A stretch of 64,000 nucleotides of DNA from Ischnura elegans (Eukaryota > Arthropoda > Insecta > Odonata > Coenagrionidae), in the NCBI RefSeq assembly GCF_921293095.1, contig NC_060254.1:105486917-105550916 (forward strand). The letters are read 5' to 3'. Below are positions 1-11,387 of this stretch, piece after piece. The notes beneath the pieces were generated by a model that did not search any database, was not told the DNA's origin, and was given only the letters and a program-made list of their open reading frames with translations. The position numbers and the translations under genes were made by a program. How positions within the stretch are numbered: position 1 is the stretch's first letter; every line of letters starts with the position of its first letter.

Positions 1-385
1 GTATGACTAAGCCTTCTAAAAATAACGAGCAAGAGTTATCCTGAAAACTATACTCCTCCTCAATACCAACACTTGATTTTACACACTTTGATTTTACACA
101 GTGCCCATATTTCGGTCCCTCCAACTGCGTAAAATCAAAGTTTTACTGTACTTAAAAAAATCACGCTGCAGATAGTGAAAATTACATTGTATGAATACAC
201 GAGACCATTCAAGAAAAGCGAAGCACGATGTACACGGTATTTATAATAAATACGTATATAGTTAACCGTATACGCTATTTTATTTATCTAATTCTAATAA
301 TTTCATGTTTGTCTACTATTCCATGAAACCCTCCCGAAAATATTTCCTGGCTATGGCCTTGAGGTTGCCTGTAATGATTTGGAGT
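1..385. other. AT-rich sequence, nothing recognised
   Basis: No motif, repeat or convincing reading frame was recognised. The stretch ends at the 8-bp target duplication of the first hAT MITE. Confidence 0.5.
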
Positions 386-541
386 CATTGGCGGATCCAG
401 AGGGGGGCACGTGCCCCCCCTCCCCTCATGACCCTCAAAAATATGAAAGATTAATACGGTCCCATTATCATGCGTTTGTTTTGTATTACGAGGTATCCTT
501 GTGACCTCCTCCCCAAGAAAGAAATCCTGGATCCGCCCCTG
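386..541. mobile_element. hAT-type MITE (GGCGGATCCAG family), copy 1
   Basis: A 156-bp element with ends CATTGGCGGATCCAG and CTGGATCCGCCCCTG, which are imperfect inverted repeats beginning with CA as in hAT transposons. It is flanked by a perfect 8-bp direct repeat TTTGGAGT (378-385 and 542-549), the hAT hallmark. The interior is a pair of C-rich and G-rich tracts around GTATTACGAGGTA. It has no coding capacity. Related copies lie at 4989-5186 (inverted core) and 13468-13660. Confidence 0.85.
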
Positions 542-549
542 TTTGGAGT

Positions 550-1150
550 TAATTAGAACTGTATCATGCTCTCCAGCACTTATAAGCCTATAGGCAGCTT
601 GGGATTCCGACCTCGAGATAGCCTACGACCGAATTTCAAAAAACGTCACGCAAATGTTGGTGCTATTTTTTGGCACATTGCCTCAACTTTCAATTGCTAT
701 AGTATCGAAAGTAATGACGAAACGACCAATTATTTGATTAAGAATACCCTTCGATTTATATTTCAATGTGTTCGAAAAATTGGCGAGGAGAAAAACCTGG
801 TTTATCGTAAACTTAGACCATATAAGCGAGTAGACCCACCGTTCGGGCGGAACGCTGTTGCCAACATCGCACAGTGGGAAAGTGAGGGGGATAAGGGAGC
901 ATGACGTCACGGCTGGGAATGCAGACGATATACTGTATATGTGCTTGAGATATTATAACGCTCATCCGCTGCAAAGTCGCTGAAAAGTGAAGATATTGAG
1001 CATGCAAAATGATTATAGACTTAAAAAAGTTATTTTTGCGATGAACTAAGGCATCTTAGAGCCTTGACTGTGTGCAAAATGTTACATAAATCAAGATTAA
1101 GCAAGAAGCGATTGTATTAAATACATTGATTAAGACTGTCATATGTAAAC
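550..1150. other. Unassigned sequence with an orphan 112-codon ORF
   Basis: An open frame runs on the plus strand at 566-904. Its predicted protein matches no family I recognise, and overlapping frames on the other strand are of similar length, so it is not convincing as a gene. The segment is slightly richer in CpG around 820-910, including TGACGTCA. I see no splice or polyadenylation context. Confidence 0.35.
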
Positions 1151-1260
1151 ATGTGCGTACCCAGCAATGGGCAGGGGCGGGCAGCTGCCCCCCTAGAAGC
1201 AAAAATTCTTAAGTATAATCTACTGAATTGAAACGAAAGTATTCAACAAAATAACATTCA
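1151..1260 (+). mobile_element. Partial copy of the GTACCCAGC hAT MITE family
   Basis: The sequence GTGCGTACCCAGCAATGGGC and the following GC-rich and AT-rich blocks align by eye with the left 110 bp of the intact element at 6741-7057, including the CTGAATTGAAACGAAAG-type block. The right end of this copy could not be found, so it is a truncated or interrupted copy. Confidence 0.6.
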
Positions 1261-1269
1261 AATTCGATA

Positions 1270-3486
1270 TTTGAGTTTGAGAAATCTGCTATTCGACCCA
1301 TCTCTAATAGTAACGCAAGAAATATACGACTTTACGTTTCTTGACCAGGGAGACAAATGATGGAATTGTCTATCAGAGATTTTTCTATGCCAACAAATGA
1401 ATGCCATAAATGTATTTCTGGCACCTTGCCCCTTGGGAGCTGGTACATACCTCTGCCCCTCCTCATACATTACGTCTCTTTGTGGCAATCGAAAAAAAAC
1501 CAATGCCCCCAGGAGAGTTTTAAACCAGGAAAGAAGGGAGCCCAAATAACCTCGGAGTCCTAGATAATGTGGAGTCCCTGCTGAGATGGTCTCTTGGGAC
1601 TCAGTCCAGCAGTCATGCTAAGGAGAGAACCTAGCCCTCCCGAAAAGGTTAAATTCTCCCAATAAATCAGCTTTATTTCATCATGAAATTCATTTGTTAC
1701 TCATTTATATTTACTTCATTTGCGGAACCTTACATAGCCAATATTAATGGAAGCTAGATTTTATGATTTAAATACTGGTTTCTTTGAATATGTGGAACGA
1801 ATTGGAATAGTGATGAAGTAACTATGAGTTGAATAATTTTAAAAGAAGTAATTTATATTATTTCTTCTTAATTTGAAGCGATTCCATCGTGCCTAGCTGT
1901 CATGTCGTGTAAATTTTACTCTATTTATGTTAATATGATTTATCATGTTATGTATCATCTTTCTTTACAATTATAATATCGGTACACACTTATGCCTCTT
2001 TGGAAAAGTAAGAGAGTATTTGGCCGCCTCTCTCCTCCTCCCTGGGTTCCTCACTCTCTCCCAAGGCTCAGCCAGGAGCGAGGAGATGCAGCAGTGAGTT
2101 CATTTAGCTGAGGGAGAAGCTTCAGATATGCTCAATGGAAGATTTTGAAGCTGTCTCTCTCTCTCTCATGCAATCACTCTCCTTCTACTGAATGTAAAAA
2201 GTGGCCGTGTAGTGTAGACTCGGAGGCAGAAATTTGCTTGGGATAGTTGGTGCTTTTTTGGTAAGGGCTTAGCCTATACTGATATTTCTCGATGACAATT
2301 ATGTACTTTCAAATCAATGAATGAAATGCAAGTTTGATAAAATTTCCTATGTCATTCCCATCCCCCTGTCAGCCTGGGATCAATAGATAAAAGGTCTTTG
2401 AGCTGTACTTGGGTGATATAGGGGTCCTTCTTTTGCACAGAAAAGAAGAATAAAACAATCTCCCTTCAATGCATTGGGGGAGAAAATATTGATATCTTTT
2501 TTTTTAGCTATACCATACAACCAATGGAATTGATAAAGAAAATATGACTGATATTGATTAGCATGTAAATGCAAGTCCATCAATCCATTCACATCATTGT
2601 CTACTCTGGCAAAACAATAGATGACTAATCTGAAAAATTTTCCTACTCATAAATTAATGTTGATGTAAGCACAAAATATTTTACTAGTAATATGTGCTTT
2701 AATTAATAATTTTCTCCAGGAATAAGAGCAAACACACACCAATCCTAGAGATATTTGTCAATAAATTCAATGCCAAGTTTAGGGTCTATAGGGATTATTT
2801 CGTGCAAAATAACTACGCCTTATGTAACAATGAACAACTATCAATTTATTACGTCAGCAATACAATTGAGTTGCACTGAGAGAATCGGCGAATCGAGAAG
2901 AATCGAACCGAGAGAATCGGCCGCTGTTTCAGTCCAGTTCCGCGCTACGGCAGGCAGGTCTCACTCGCGTGGGCTCAGGGATGCTACTCCCGGAGAAGGG
3001 TGCCAAATCCCCAGGGTTCCATTACCCTGCCGGCGCCAAGGGTCCTTCACCTGTCTCCCTCCAGGCGGTGCTGTCTTTCATGGTGGCGTAAATGATTTGA
3101 ACGCTACACCTAGCACATGGAAACCACAATTAGACATGGGACTATATTCGGAGAAATACAGTACTAAAATTTTTGAACCTCTTTTCTGACCAAAAAACTA
3201 ATTACCATTCAATCATGGACACTTTCAAATAATATCTAGCAATAAGACTTCATACCTGCTTCTCCATCTTTCACATTTCAGACCTAAGTATTCAATTTAT
3301 TCAGAAAGGAATGAAGTACGTACCACCATAAATTGAATCATATTCTCAGGAGCCATGTGCCAGTAACAGTTCCGTGTAAGTAATACTTAGGTGTAGGTAG
3401 TATGTTGCTATAGGTAGTATGTCATGTTTCTTTTTAAAAGAGAAAATAATTTTGAATTCAATTCTTTCAGCACAGTTAGCAAGAAA
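1270..3486. other. Unassigned AT-rich region with a CT repeat and a GC-rich island
   Basis: There is a short (CT)n run near 2153-2168 and a purine/pyrimidine-skewed stretch near 2020-2120. Positions about 2880-3090 are strikingly GC-rich against AT-rich surroundings and carry an open frame from 2755 to 3189, but the translation resembles nothing I know. The island could be a captured exon or part of a retroelement. Nothing else is recognised. Confidence 0.35.
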
Positions 3487-3864
3487 TTAACACTTTATGT
3501 GCGGATGACATATATATATATGTCACGAGGGCTTTTCCACTCAGGCGGATGACATAAATGTATGTCTTCGGGAGTTCGTTTTTCCACTGGTCACTAGGGC
3601 GCTCCGAGCGTGCCTAGCGTTACTTTTTCATCCTCCTGCAGTTAGGGAGTGACATTACACCATTGCGGAAGTGTCCGTTTCTAGTTCTACGTGTTCCTTC
3701 ATTTTTAGTGTTTTTTTGTTTACTTTAGTGCTATTTTTGGAACAATTTGGCAGGTTGGGATTTTTCTTTTCATAACCTTCACCTATTCTACATTATTCTT
3801 ATCATAAATATCATCATCATGTCTTACATATGGATTATTTTTTTAAATTTGTTGTTTTACCTTC

Positions 3865-4815
3865 ATTTTTAATTTATTCATATTTATGTGGTATCACAAA
3901 AATTATGATTAGACTAACTTTTTTATTAAATATATTTATCCCTGTTCCATACTCACTACATTATAAAAAAATGATCTTAGTGCGGTGCTTCAGTTAATTA
4001 TGATATATTTGAATTTCTTTTTCTAGGAACTTTTTTTATTATTGCAAAATACGTTTATCCTGGGTGATTTTTTTTGGGTCTTTTTCCTACTTTTACGGCA
4101 TATTTTCTCATTCGTTTCTCTAGGTCAATTACCAATCCTCAATTCATTTCGATTTTATTTCATTTTATGAGTTATTCAAACGTGTTGGGGTTAGTTGCAG
4201 ATTTTCTTCCTTTTCATAAAAAGATAACATATTAATTGCGTATGCAACACTGCATTACATTATGTACATACATTATTGGTCTGTATTTTTTACTCGTTTA
4301 TTTGTTTCCTTAGCTTTGTAAACGAAATTGCGGAAATGAATAGATAAGCTCAGAGGTATTTTAAGCATTATGGAATTTAACCATTATTTATTCCCTTTAA
4401 ATAGTATTTTTATCTTATTTTTTAATTTATTCATATCTTATGTGCAACCACAAAAATTATGATCAGACTTAGTTTTTGTGAATAACGTGTATTCCCGTCT
4501 CAAAACTCACTATTTTATTCCAAAATGTTTCCATGCGGTCCATAAGGTCGTATTTTATACTTTATTGATAATTTTTAAAATAATTATTGTAAATTACGTT
4601 TTTTTTACATATTTTGGTTTTTTTTCCTAATTTTACGGCATATTTCCTCAGTCATTGCTCCACATCAATTACTTATCCTCTGTTCATTATGGTGTTTTCA
4701 TTTTGTAGGTCATTAATACATTCTAGTGTTAAGTACAGATACAGTCTTTACTTTCATAAAAACTAACATATTCAACACTCACATATGCAACACTCCATTA
4801 CACAAATAGTACTAT
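3865..4815 (+). repeat. Two-copy direct repeat inside the piggyBac relic
   Basis: Two T-rich blocks, about 3865-4270 and about 4415-4815, share the same order of landmarks. These are TTAATTTATTCATAT, CACAAAAATTATGAT, TTTTACGGCATAT, CAATTAC and ATCCTC, and a run ending in TATGCAACACT. The offset is about 550 bp. Divergence is considerable, so the duplication is old. Confidence 0.6.
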
Positions 4816-4988
4816 TTTGCTGGATAATTTTTAAGGCTCAAGGTTGGAGTCCCTCCCTACCAGCGGCACTCCCAGAGATTATTTCAACTTGCAAATGATA
4901 TTTTCTTTGGAATAATCCTCTCATAGACGGAGAAAAATGCAGAAAGCATTTTCATCCGAAATCCTTCACCAAGGTCCTTCACTAAGGG

Positions 4989-5186
4989 CAGGGGCGGATC
5001 CAGGATTTTTTTCTGGGAGGGGCACAAGCAAGGCCTTATCCAGGATTTTGTTCTGGGTGGGGCACAAGGATACCTCGTAATACAAAACGAACGCAATGAT
5101 AATGGGACCGTATTAAAAATCATGCATATTTTTGAGGGTCTGGGGGGGGCACGTGCCCCAGTGCCCCCCCCCTGGATCCGCCTATG
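4989..5186. mobile_element. hAT-type MITE (GGCGGATCCAG family), copy 2
   Basis: A 198-bp element with ends CAGGGGCGGATCCAGG and CCTGGATCCGCCTATG, flanked by a perfect 8-bp TSD ACTAAGGG (4981-4988 and 5187-5194). Its core is inverted relative to copy 1 (CTCGTAATACAAAAC here against GTTTTGTATTACGAG there). It inserted into the older piggyBac-like element. Confidence 0.88.
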
Positions 5187-5214
5187 ACTAAGGGCATAAT
5201 GGATTGGAAGCCAT

Positions 5215-5493
5215 TGGACAGGGAGAACTGGAAACTTGGCTGGGCCTTCTTCTCCACATGGGCGCAATTAGGGTTAATACGATTTCTAACGATTGGAGGT
5301 CAGAATTAGTGCGAGTACCGATTTTCGGGAGAAAATGTGCCGTGATAGGTTTTTAGGAATGATGCAGGCTCTTCATTTCTCCGCTAACCGTGAAGGCATC
5401 CGTAGGACAGTGACTACGATTTGCCTAGAATGTGAAGGTCAACCAGGGCTCTGTCTAAGGCCTTGCTTTCAAATACATCATAAAAATTTGTGA
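5215..5493 (+). pseudogene. piggyBac transposase N-terminal fragment
   Basis: The translation contains CRDRFLGMMQALHFSAN, which fits the conserved piggyBac motif in which a S/CRDRF helix is followed by LHF and a D/N. In piggyBac enzymes this stands upstream of the catalytic core. Upstream frames read WAFFSTWAQLG-like residues that could be the preceding helices, but stops intervene. The fragment stops matching after about residue 45 and none of the catalytic aspartates is present. It is a dead gene within the TTAA-flanked element. Confidence 0.6.
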
Positions 5494-5987
5494 GAATTTT
5501 TATTGAAATGTTTCAATGTTGCAATAACTCTGAGGTAACATAGATTTGCTTTGATAAAAAAAGATGTTTCTTCCATAAATATATATTTTTCTTGCCGTTC
5601 ATTGTGTGTTCTACTTCTGTGACTCGTAAAAATTAAATCTACGGCCGTCGAAACAAAAAAATACACGTAAAACCTAATTCCAAGATATTTTCGTCATTAA
5701 CCTATGGAATCAATGGTAGAAGAGGTATTATAAACGGAAATATGAAAAGTTCACACCTTCATACAAGGAAAATTGCATGTGTGTAATGTGGGTTGCGTAA
5801 ATTGTCAATTACTGGTGACGGGTGGCATACATGTATGTCATTAACGTTTTTTACAAATTGTGAGAAATAGAAACAAAAAAAATTGCAAATTCTGTTGTAT
5901 TACTTCCAAGACCACCGTTATGAAGGAAAATCACCCATCCGTCACTGGAGGTTTCGGCAAAAATATCATCCGCATTGAATGTGTTAA

Positions 5988-6732
5988 ATGTATCATTACA
6001 GAAAATATGCACATGTAGTCTGATGTACTACAAGGAAATGAGAAGGCATTAGGTATGAACAGCAAAAAAAATGATTATGATAACCAAGTGAAAGAGAAGT
6101 AAAAGGCTTGATATGTTTTATCTCTGTATACAGTAGAGAATGTATTACTTGGGTCAATGAATAAAGATTAGGTATCTGTTTTTGAATAATATTAAGTTCA
6201 GAGAATTGACTCTTAATGGACAGTACACATTACTTAATTAATGTTTGGCATGGAAATCATCTCACATTAAGAGTTGACCATGTTTTGGTTGAATATAGTC
6301 AAGTCCACCCCTGAATGATAATAAAAGATGATGTGCTTGAATTTCGGATAAAATCACTACTTTACAAAAAATAACATAGAACAACTTGAACTGGATGAAA
6401 ATTATAAGTACCACTCATATCCAGGGCTGATAAACCACCACAAACAATCTTTTTCTGTGCCAGACTGGAGCCTGGGTCGAAGACTTCTTGCAACTCATCA
6501 CCATCTCCTTTATTTTCATTGGGAAAAAGTGACAATACCATTCACAGAAGACATTCTTGCTTGATGCACTGATGTATGCACACTGCACAGACAATCATTC
6601 ATTGATTCAGGCATCGAATATGTACTTCCAACTGATTCACAGGCGTAAATGGATCATTCTTCTGAGTTTCTGTCATTCTACAAGAAAATGAAATGGAGAA
6701 ATAAGATCTCTCTCACTTTCTATGACTAATAC
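5988..6732. other. AT-rich sequence, nothing recognised
   Basis: There is no repeat, domain or convincing ORF. The stretch is bounded by the right TTAA of the piggyBac-like relic and the TSD of the next hAT MITE. Confidence 0.45.
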
Positions 6733-6740
6733 AATTTGAA

Positions 6741-7057
6741 CACGGGCGTACCCAGCAAAGGGCAGGGTGGGGCAGCTCCCCACCCCCCCCTTCCACGTAG
6801 AAACAAGAGTCGCAGAAGTCGTTGAGCAAAATCAGTGCTGAACTGAAACAAAAGCATTCAACAAATTTTCTTTAAACCCACGAAAAATGATATACATATA
6901 TGTATTAGTTTAAGATGTGTTACTAAAATAAAGCTATTTTTTCAAGGAAATAGTCTCATAAATCCTATTTCTGCTCCCCCCTCAGACCTTGGCTTGCACC
7001 CCCTCCCCCTAGAACACGGCTTGTCCCCCCCTAGTAATGATTCTGGGTACGCCCTTG
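6741..7057. mobile_element. hAT-type MITE (GTACCCAG family)
   Basis: A 317-bp element with ends CACGGGCGTACCCAG and CTGGGTACGCCCTTG, which are inverted repeats with the CA start of hAT elements. It is flanked by a perfect 8-bp TSD AATTTGAA (6733-6740 and 7058-7065). The subterminal regions are C-rich on both sides. It is non-coding. A truncated relative lies at 1151-1260. Confidence 0.87.
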
Positions 7058-7065
7058 AATTTGAA

Positions 7066-7807
7066 TGTACCTGAACAAATGAAAACAAGATTTTAATGAA
7101 TATTTTACAATAGTACTTCTACTAAACAGATTATTTGCAACCAAAAATTGTGTCAAATGGTAATTAACAAAAAAGGATTAACAAATACATATCAAAAAAC
7201 AAATGATAGTCAAAAAGATCTCGCCATGATCTTAGAGTAAAGAGAAGGGAGAGCCTTGAAAGTGAGCAAAGATTATATCATACCTATTACTCTATACAAA
7301 TTATTTTCATTATATAAAATAAAGTTTAACCTTGGACTTTTATTTTGAAATTTGTCCGTTTTATTTGATTTTCACACTCACCCCTTTGCTTATCCTCATT
7401 TCTCAAAAGACTTCTTTGCTTCAACATGTTTACATTCCATGGTCCAACATCCTCATCCACCACACTATCCAGGGTTGGTATGGCCGGGTCGGCTGATCGG
7501 TGTCAGCCAATGGCCCCTTAGCTTATGGGCCCATCACAATGCTCGAGTCTATTGTGAAGCGTACATGAATGGCGTTATAGAAAACTCAGATTACTTAAAC
7601 ATAAGATTTTTTTGCAATTACAAAATTCTAGGTGTTCATTAGTTGCTTTATTTATGAAATAATGACAAAAATTATATAAAAAACAAATTAAGGTGCCAGA
7701 AGATAAAAGAGAACGTGATGCTTTTTTGAAAGGGTTATTCAAAAGGTTATTTTAGAGGTTTAGTTTAGATTTGAGTGCAGTTTAAAGGAAATTATACTCT
7801 TAATAGA
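7066..7807. other. Unassigned AT-rich sequence
   Basis: A GC-richer segment at about 7465-7560 (GGCCGGGTCGGCTGATC) may be a fragment of a dispersed repeat, but I cannot assign it. Otherwise nothing is recognised. Confidence 0.35.
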
Positions 7808-7929
7808 TACCCAGACGGCACAGAATCCTCCGTATCTAATTCGTATGTAGATAGTATCCATTGACGAAAAGTGACGGAGCGGTAGTATGCATACGAATTA
7901 GATACGGAGGATTCTGTGCCGTCTGGGTA
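7808..7929. mobile_element. TA-flanked palindromic MITE (Tc1/mariner type)
   Basis: Two perfect 38-bp inverted arms (left from CCCAGACGGCACAG, right ending CTGTGCCGTCTGGG) surround a loop of about 42 bp. The whole is bracketed by TA dinucleotides at 7808-7809 and 7928-7929. TA duplication and long perfect arms are what Tc1/mariner MITEs show. The perfect arms suggest a recent insertion. A transcript would fold into a near-perfect hairpin. Confidence 0.8.
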
Positions 7930-8440
7930 ATAAAACCATAGTAAGGTTTTAATTTTTATTAGCAGTGGAATTTTCACTTTTAGTGCTACTTTCTTTGTTT
8001 CCTTGTTGTGTGTATTTATTATTCCTTTTACCAATTTTCTACTGATGCCATAAATATCCGACAGTACGTTTCTTTACCCAGGAGATGAGCGCCAGAAATA
8101 TTCAATGGAGAATTTCCTACTCATTTCCTATACCAGATAATGACACAATTTCTCAATAAATTCCTCATTAATCTACCCAAACCTACTCCTGTCTTTTCTT
8201 ATCTACCCATCCTTCCTTTGCTCTTAAATATTCTTAATGATTTCTTCAGCAATCCACAGTTTCCTTATCCTATGCCTTTCCATCTTTTTGGAAAAGGGTA
8301 TTTGAAGGGTTATTATATAGGTTTCTTTTATATTTCAGTGCAGCTTTAAGGAAACAATTTCAATTAGTTACACATCATTGGAAGGTTAATATAAATTCTA
8401 AAACATTGCCTTCTAACAAGCATATTTTGGAAAATTTAAA
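7930..8440. other. AT-rich sequence, nothing recognised
   Basis: Small open frames only, with no family resemblance. Confidence 0.4.
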
Positions 8441-8444
8441 TATA

Positions 8445-8560
8445 TATCTACATAATCCCTTGTGAGTTAACGCAATTGCGTGCAGCAAGGGATGAGTATT
8501 CAACAGTCATGCAACAGCAGGTTGCACTTGGATGCTTTCATGCACATTAGGGTGGTCCTT
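8445..8560 (-). mobile_element. Degenerate LINE 3' tail
   Basis: The plus strand reads ATATATCTACATAATCCC, then GCAGCAAGGGATGAGTATT, then a GCATGC-like block. It aligns weakly with the better preserved minus-strand LINE tail at 56768-56900 (TATATCTACATAATATCC, GGCAGGGGGTGATCAATCAC). Confidence 0.4.
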
Positions 8561-8699
8561 ATTTTAAAAGTTTTCGAATTTATTTTGGGATGCCCCCCCT
8601 CCCAGTTTTATCCCATTTTGTGAGAAAACAAAACATGAAAATTATATTTTCAATTGGATACCAGGAAAACATGCCGCATCGCACTCAAAGTTTTGAAAT

Positions 8700-9330
8700 T
8701 TAGGTATTTTTCAGCTTAGTAAAACCACTTGTCTGTTTCCACACACTTTTATTTAAACCCACCATGGTTTCGACAACTCGTGCCATTATCAAGGTACATA
8801 GCCTTGGATGACAGCCTTTTTATGGTGGTAGAGTTTTTCAGGAGGGGGGAGGGTTATTGGGATGTGTTCATTCCAAGGTTAATGATGACGTCAATGGGTG
8901 ATTGGTGGGAGGTAGGGGTGAGTGGAATGGGAACATATGGTCGTTACATAATTTAAAATTAGCAGGGCAATTAACAATTTCAAACTGTTCTAAGAAATCC
9001 AGTTTTTGCCTCTAGTCATGTATGTACTTGTAAAACTTTTGCAAAAAAATTGCACCAATGGTGTTCGTCATTCAAATGTCTTGCAATTCCTGATGAGTCG
9101 TCGTTATTTAAAAAACATCGTCTATGTTCTCTCATTCTCGTTTTAAAACTCCTCCCAGTCTGGCGAATATATTTGGTTTCACAATTGTCACAAATCATTT
9201 CATACACTCCACCTTTATCATCATTACAATATTCACCAATAGAGTTAAACAATAATTTACCTAGTGTCAAAGTAGTGTACCTAGTTTGGGTGTTTACTCA
9301 TTAGACACTCGCAGAGTATCACCTCAAATT
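8700..9330 (-). pseudogene. Penelope-like element: GIY-YIG endonuclease fragment and 3' region
   Basis: An 84-residue frame (9016-9270) reads GGVYEMICDNCETKYIRQTG and continues RSFKTRMREHRR. This is the GIY-YIG nuclease domain that closes the ORF of Penelope-like retroelements: GVY, a CxxC pair, YI.QTGR and the REH helix. The usual YIG is YIR here. Downstream on the minus strand, 8762-8793 holds a hammerhead-like core, and TTTAAATAAAAGTGTGTGG follows as a 3' region. No reverse transcriptase is preserved, as expected for a 5'-truncated copy. Confidence 0.75.
8762..8793 (-). ncRNA. Hammerhead-like core of a Penelope-like element (degenerate)
   Basis: The minus strand reads TTGATAATGGCACGAGTTGT followed directly by CGAAACCATGG. 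The hammerhead ribozyme core is CUGANGA, stem II, then GAAA. Here the first block is altered (UUGAUAA) while CGAAAC is intact, followed by a self-complementary CCATGG in the place of stem III. Penelope-like elements are known to carry hammerheads near their ends. The changed core predicts loss of cleavage. Confidence 0.35.
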
Positions 9331-9600
9331 TCTTTCATTTCTGCCCTTTGGATTCCAAGATATCGCACCGAGAGTGAGCGCCAGGCACCCCAGCCAGACA
9401 ATTTGGGTGGCACGCGGGTTGCATACTCTCTACATTTGTTGTTCATTCCCACTCATCATGAAATCATAAAGTTCTTTAGATAAACTTTAAACTTGGTCAA
9501 TATAACCTTGGATGCTCTATTTATCTCTATTAATTGACAAAACAGGCTAAGTAGCAGTGGTTTCTTCTCTATATCTAGAATTTTATGTACATACGTATAT
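9331..9600. other. Unassigned sequence
   Basis: No recognised features lie between the Penelope fragment and the start of the tandem array. Confidence 0.35.
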
Positions 9601-10159
9601 GTAGAAATATGATAGCAAAAACGGATCTCATACCATTTTGATGATCTGCTAGAGGCCTGGGGCAGGTGTCATTCCCCAAATGTTGCGGTGGGACACGTCG
9701 TCAGCTGTTATGGGTGAAAAACAATTTAAATGATATTCATTAGTAACCACCTTGAAATATATTTTGGATGTTGTATCCTTTTCAATATGTATGTTATTGT
9801 CTTTATATTATTTATTATTAGTGCGATAAATTTCATGCACAATTGACCTTAACTGAAATTAATACGTACTCTTGGCAATTAACGCATGCCTTGAGGGAAT
9901 CCTTTGTGCATGAAATCATGTCAGTAGTTGTTTTCAACTCATCGTTTTTTATTTCAACTTTGCGCAAAAATGAAAATAACGTAAATATAATCATGAAATT
10001 CCCAGCCAAAACTATCAGTATGATAATAAGGTAAGGCAAAAAACCTATACTTTGTTATCAACTAATTTTGGGTTATTTTTACTGTGTTCAATTTAGATGT
10101 TACTCCAAACAAAACAGCATGTATTTCCCTGTAAGTATTTCTCATACTAGTATTTACAC

Positions 10160-10723
10160 CAGTGGTGCAACTATGAGTGAATAGATACCCTAATAAGACT
10201 CAGAAGTGGAATAACTAGGAATATGCCTTTAGGGGAATTGGGGGGCTTTGAGAGGGGGGATGAGGTTGGGTAGTGAGGGATATCCCCCAGAAAATGGGAA
10301 GTTAAGGTAAATTAAAAAATAAAATAAAATGCCTGAAAATGCATTTTACGTCATTTTGGCAATTTAAATTTAACTTTGTGCGGATGCATTTGTTATGTGT
10401 CCAAACTAGACAATGGTTTTAAATAATATTTTTATTTCTCTGGCGCTTTGGGACGAATACAGCCCCTCATCCCCCTCCCCATACTCAAACCACTAAGACT
10501 CAGAGCAATTAAAAAGAAAATATTTAAAACTATTACCCAGCATTGACATGGAATAACTGCAACTACTTAAAGTTAAATCTTTAGTGCCTAAATGATGTTA
10601 AATGTAATCCTAGGCATGTACGATTTTTTAAATTTTCCCAGTTGCCAGGGAGGGGGGTTGCCACCCCACGCCATCTCACCCATTCCCCCGCACCCCCAAA
10701 GCATATTCCTAGTAACGCCACTG
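10160..10723. mobile_element. Probable hAT-type MITE within the array
   Basis: The right end CCTAGTAACGCCACTG is the inverse of CAGTGGCGTTACTAGG. The left side begins CAGTGGTGCAAC at about 10160, with a second, better match AACTAGGAATATGC at 10214. The right boundary is followed by ATTAATAC, which resembles the left flank ATTTACAC at 6 of 8 positions. The sister unit at 13660-13690 has this site unoccupied. The interior is G-rich then C-rich, as in the other hAT MITEs here. Confidence 0.5.
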
Positions 10724-11387
10724 ATTAATACTATTATCCAGCTATACCATGCACAATAATTATTGGTATGCATTCAAAGTATGTAGAAATTTTTATTACA
10801 AGTATCATTTTTTTGTTCAGATTTCAAAGTGAATTTTCATCTCAAAATTGAAAATCATTCATTCCTTGTCCCAAAAGTTCCCCAAATTTCACTCATAGTC
10901 AGGTGTTATGGCTGTAAAATCAATTTACATGATATTATTTAGAATCCATCTTGAATTGCACTTTGGATTTTCTACCTTATTATTACGTATATTACCTATT
11001 GCTCAATTATTACGCATTCTATTATTTGAGCCATCATAGCACAAATCAGTTTCTGGAGGAATTTGTCTACCACAGAAGTGTATGATTTTGAATGTGTACG
11101 TGTTTGTTGATGGTTGGTAGTGAGGCTAATATAAAAAAAATGTATATTCAGAAAAATTATTACAAAAACAGATCCCATACCATTTTGATGATCTGTTGAA
11201 GGCCAGGGGCAGTTGTCATTCCCCGAATGTCGCGTTTAGACGCATAGTCAGCTATTATGGCTGAAAAACAATTTAAATGATATTCATTAGGAGCCAGCTT
11301 ACATATGATCTACCCTTATTATTACGTATGTTCATGCTCCTTGCATGTATAATAGTATGATAAATTGTATATGCCATTGGCCCTTAA

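Larger units (their letters stand above)
3487..5987 (+). mobile_element. Degenerate piggyBac-like transposon, TTAA-flanked
   Basis: The ends are TTAACACTTTATGTGCGGAT on the left and, read inward from the right, TTAACACATTCAATGCGGAT. They are matching inverted repeats attached to the TTAA target typical of piggyBac. Just inside each end is a palindromic ACATATATGT-like tract. A transposase relic lies at about 5215-5420 on the plus strand. The body holds a roughly 550-bp direct duplication (about 3865-4270 and 4415-4815) and a nested hAT MITE (4989-5186). The element is far decayed and cannot be autonomous. Confidence 0.7.

Noticed and set aside
566-904. 112-codon plus-strand ORF as a gene
   Set aside because: No family resemblance, competing frames on the other strand, and no promoter, splice or polyadenylation context.
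1258-1563. Overlapping frames on both strands near the first GTACCCAGC repeat
   Set aside because: They lie in or next to MITE sequence and mirror each other; no protein motif.
2755-3189. 144-codon ORF over a GC-rich island as a gene
   Set aside because: Part of the frame is simply GC-rich sequence without stops; the translation has no recognisable domain and starts in AT-rich non-coding sequence.
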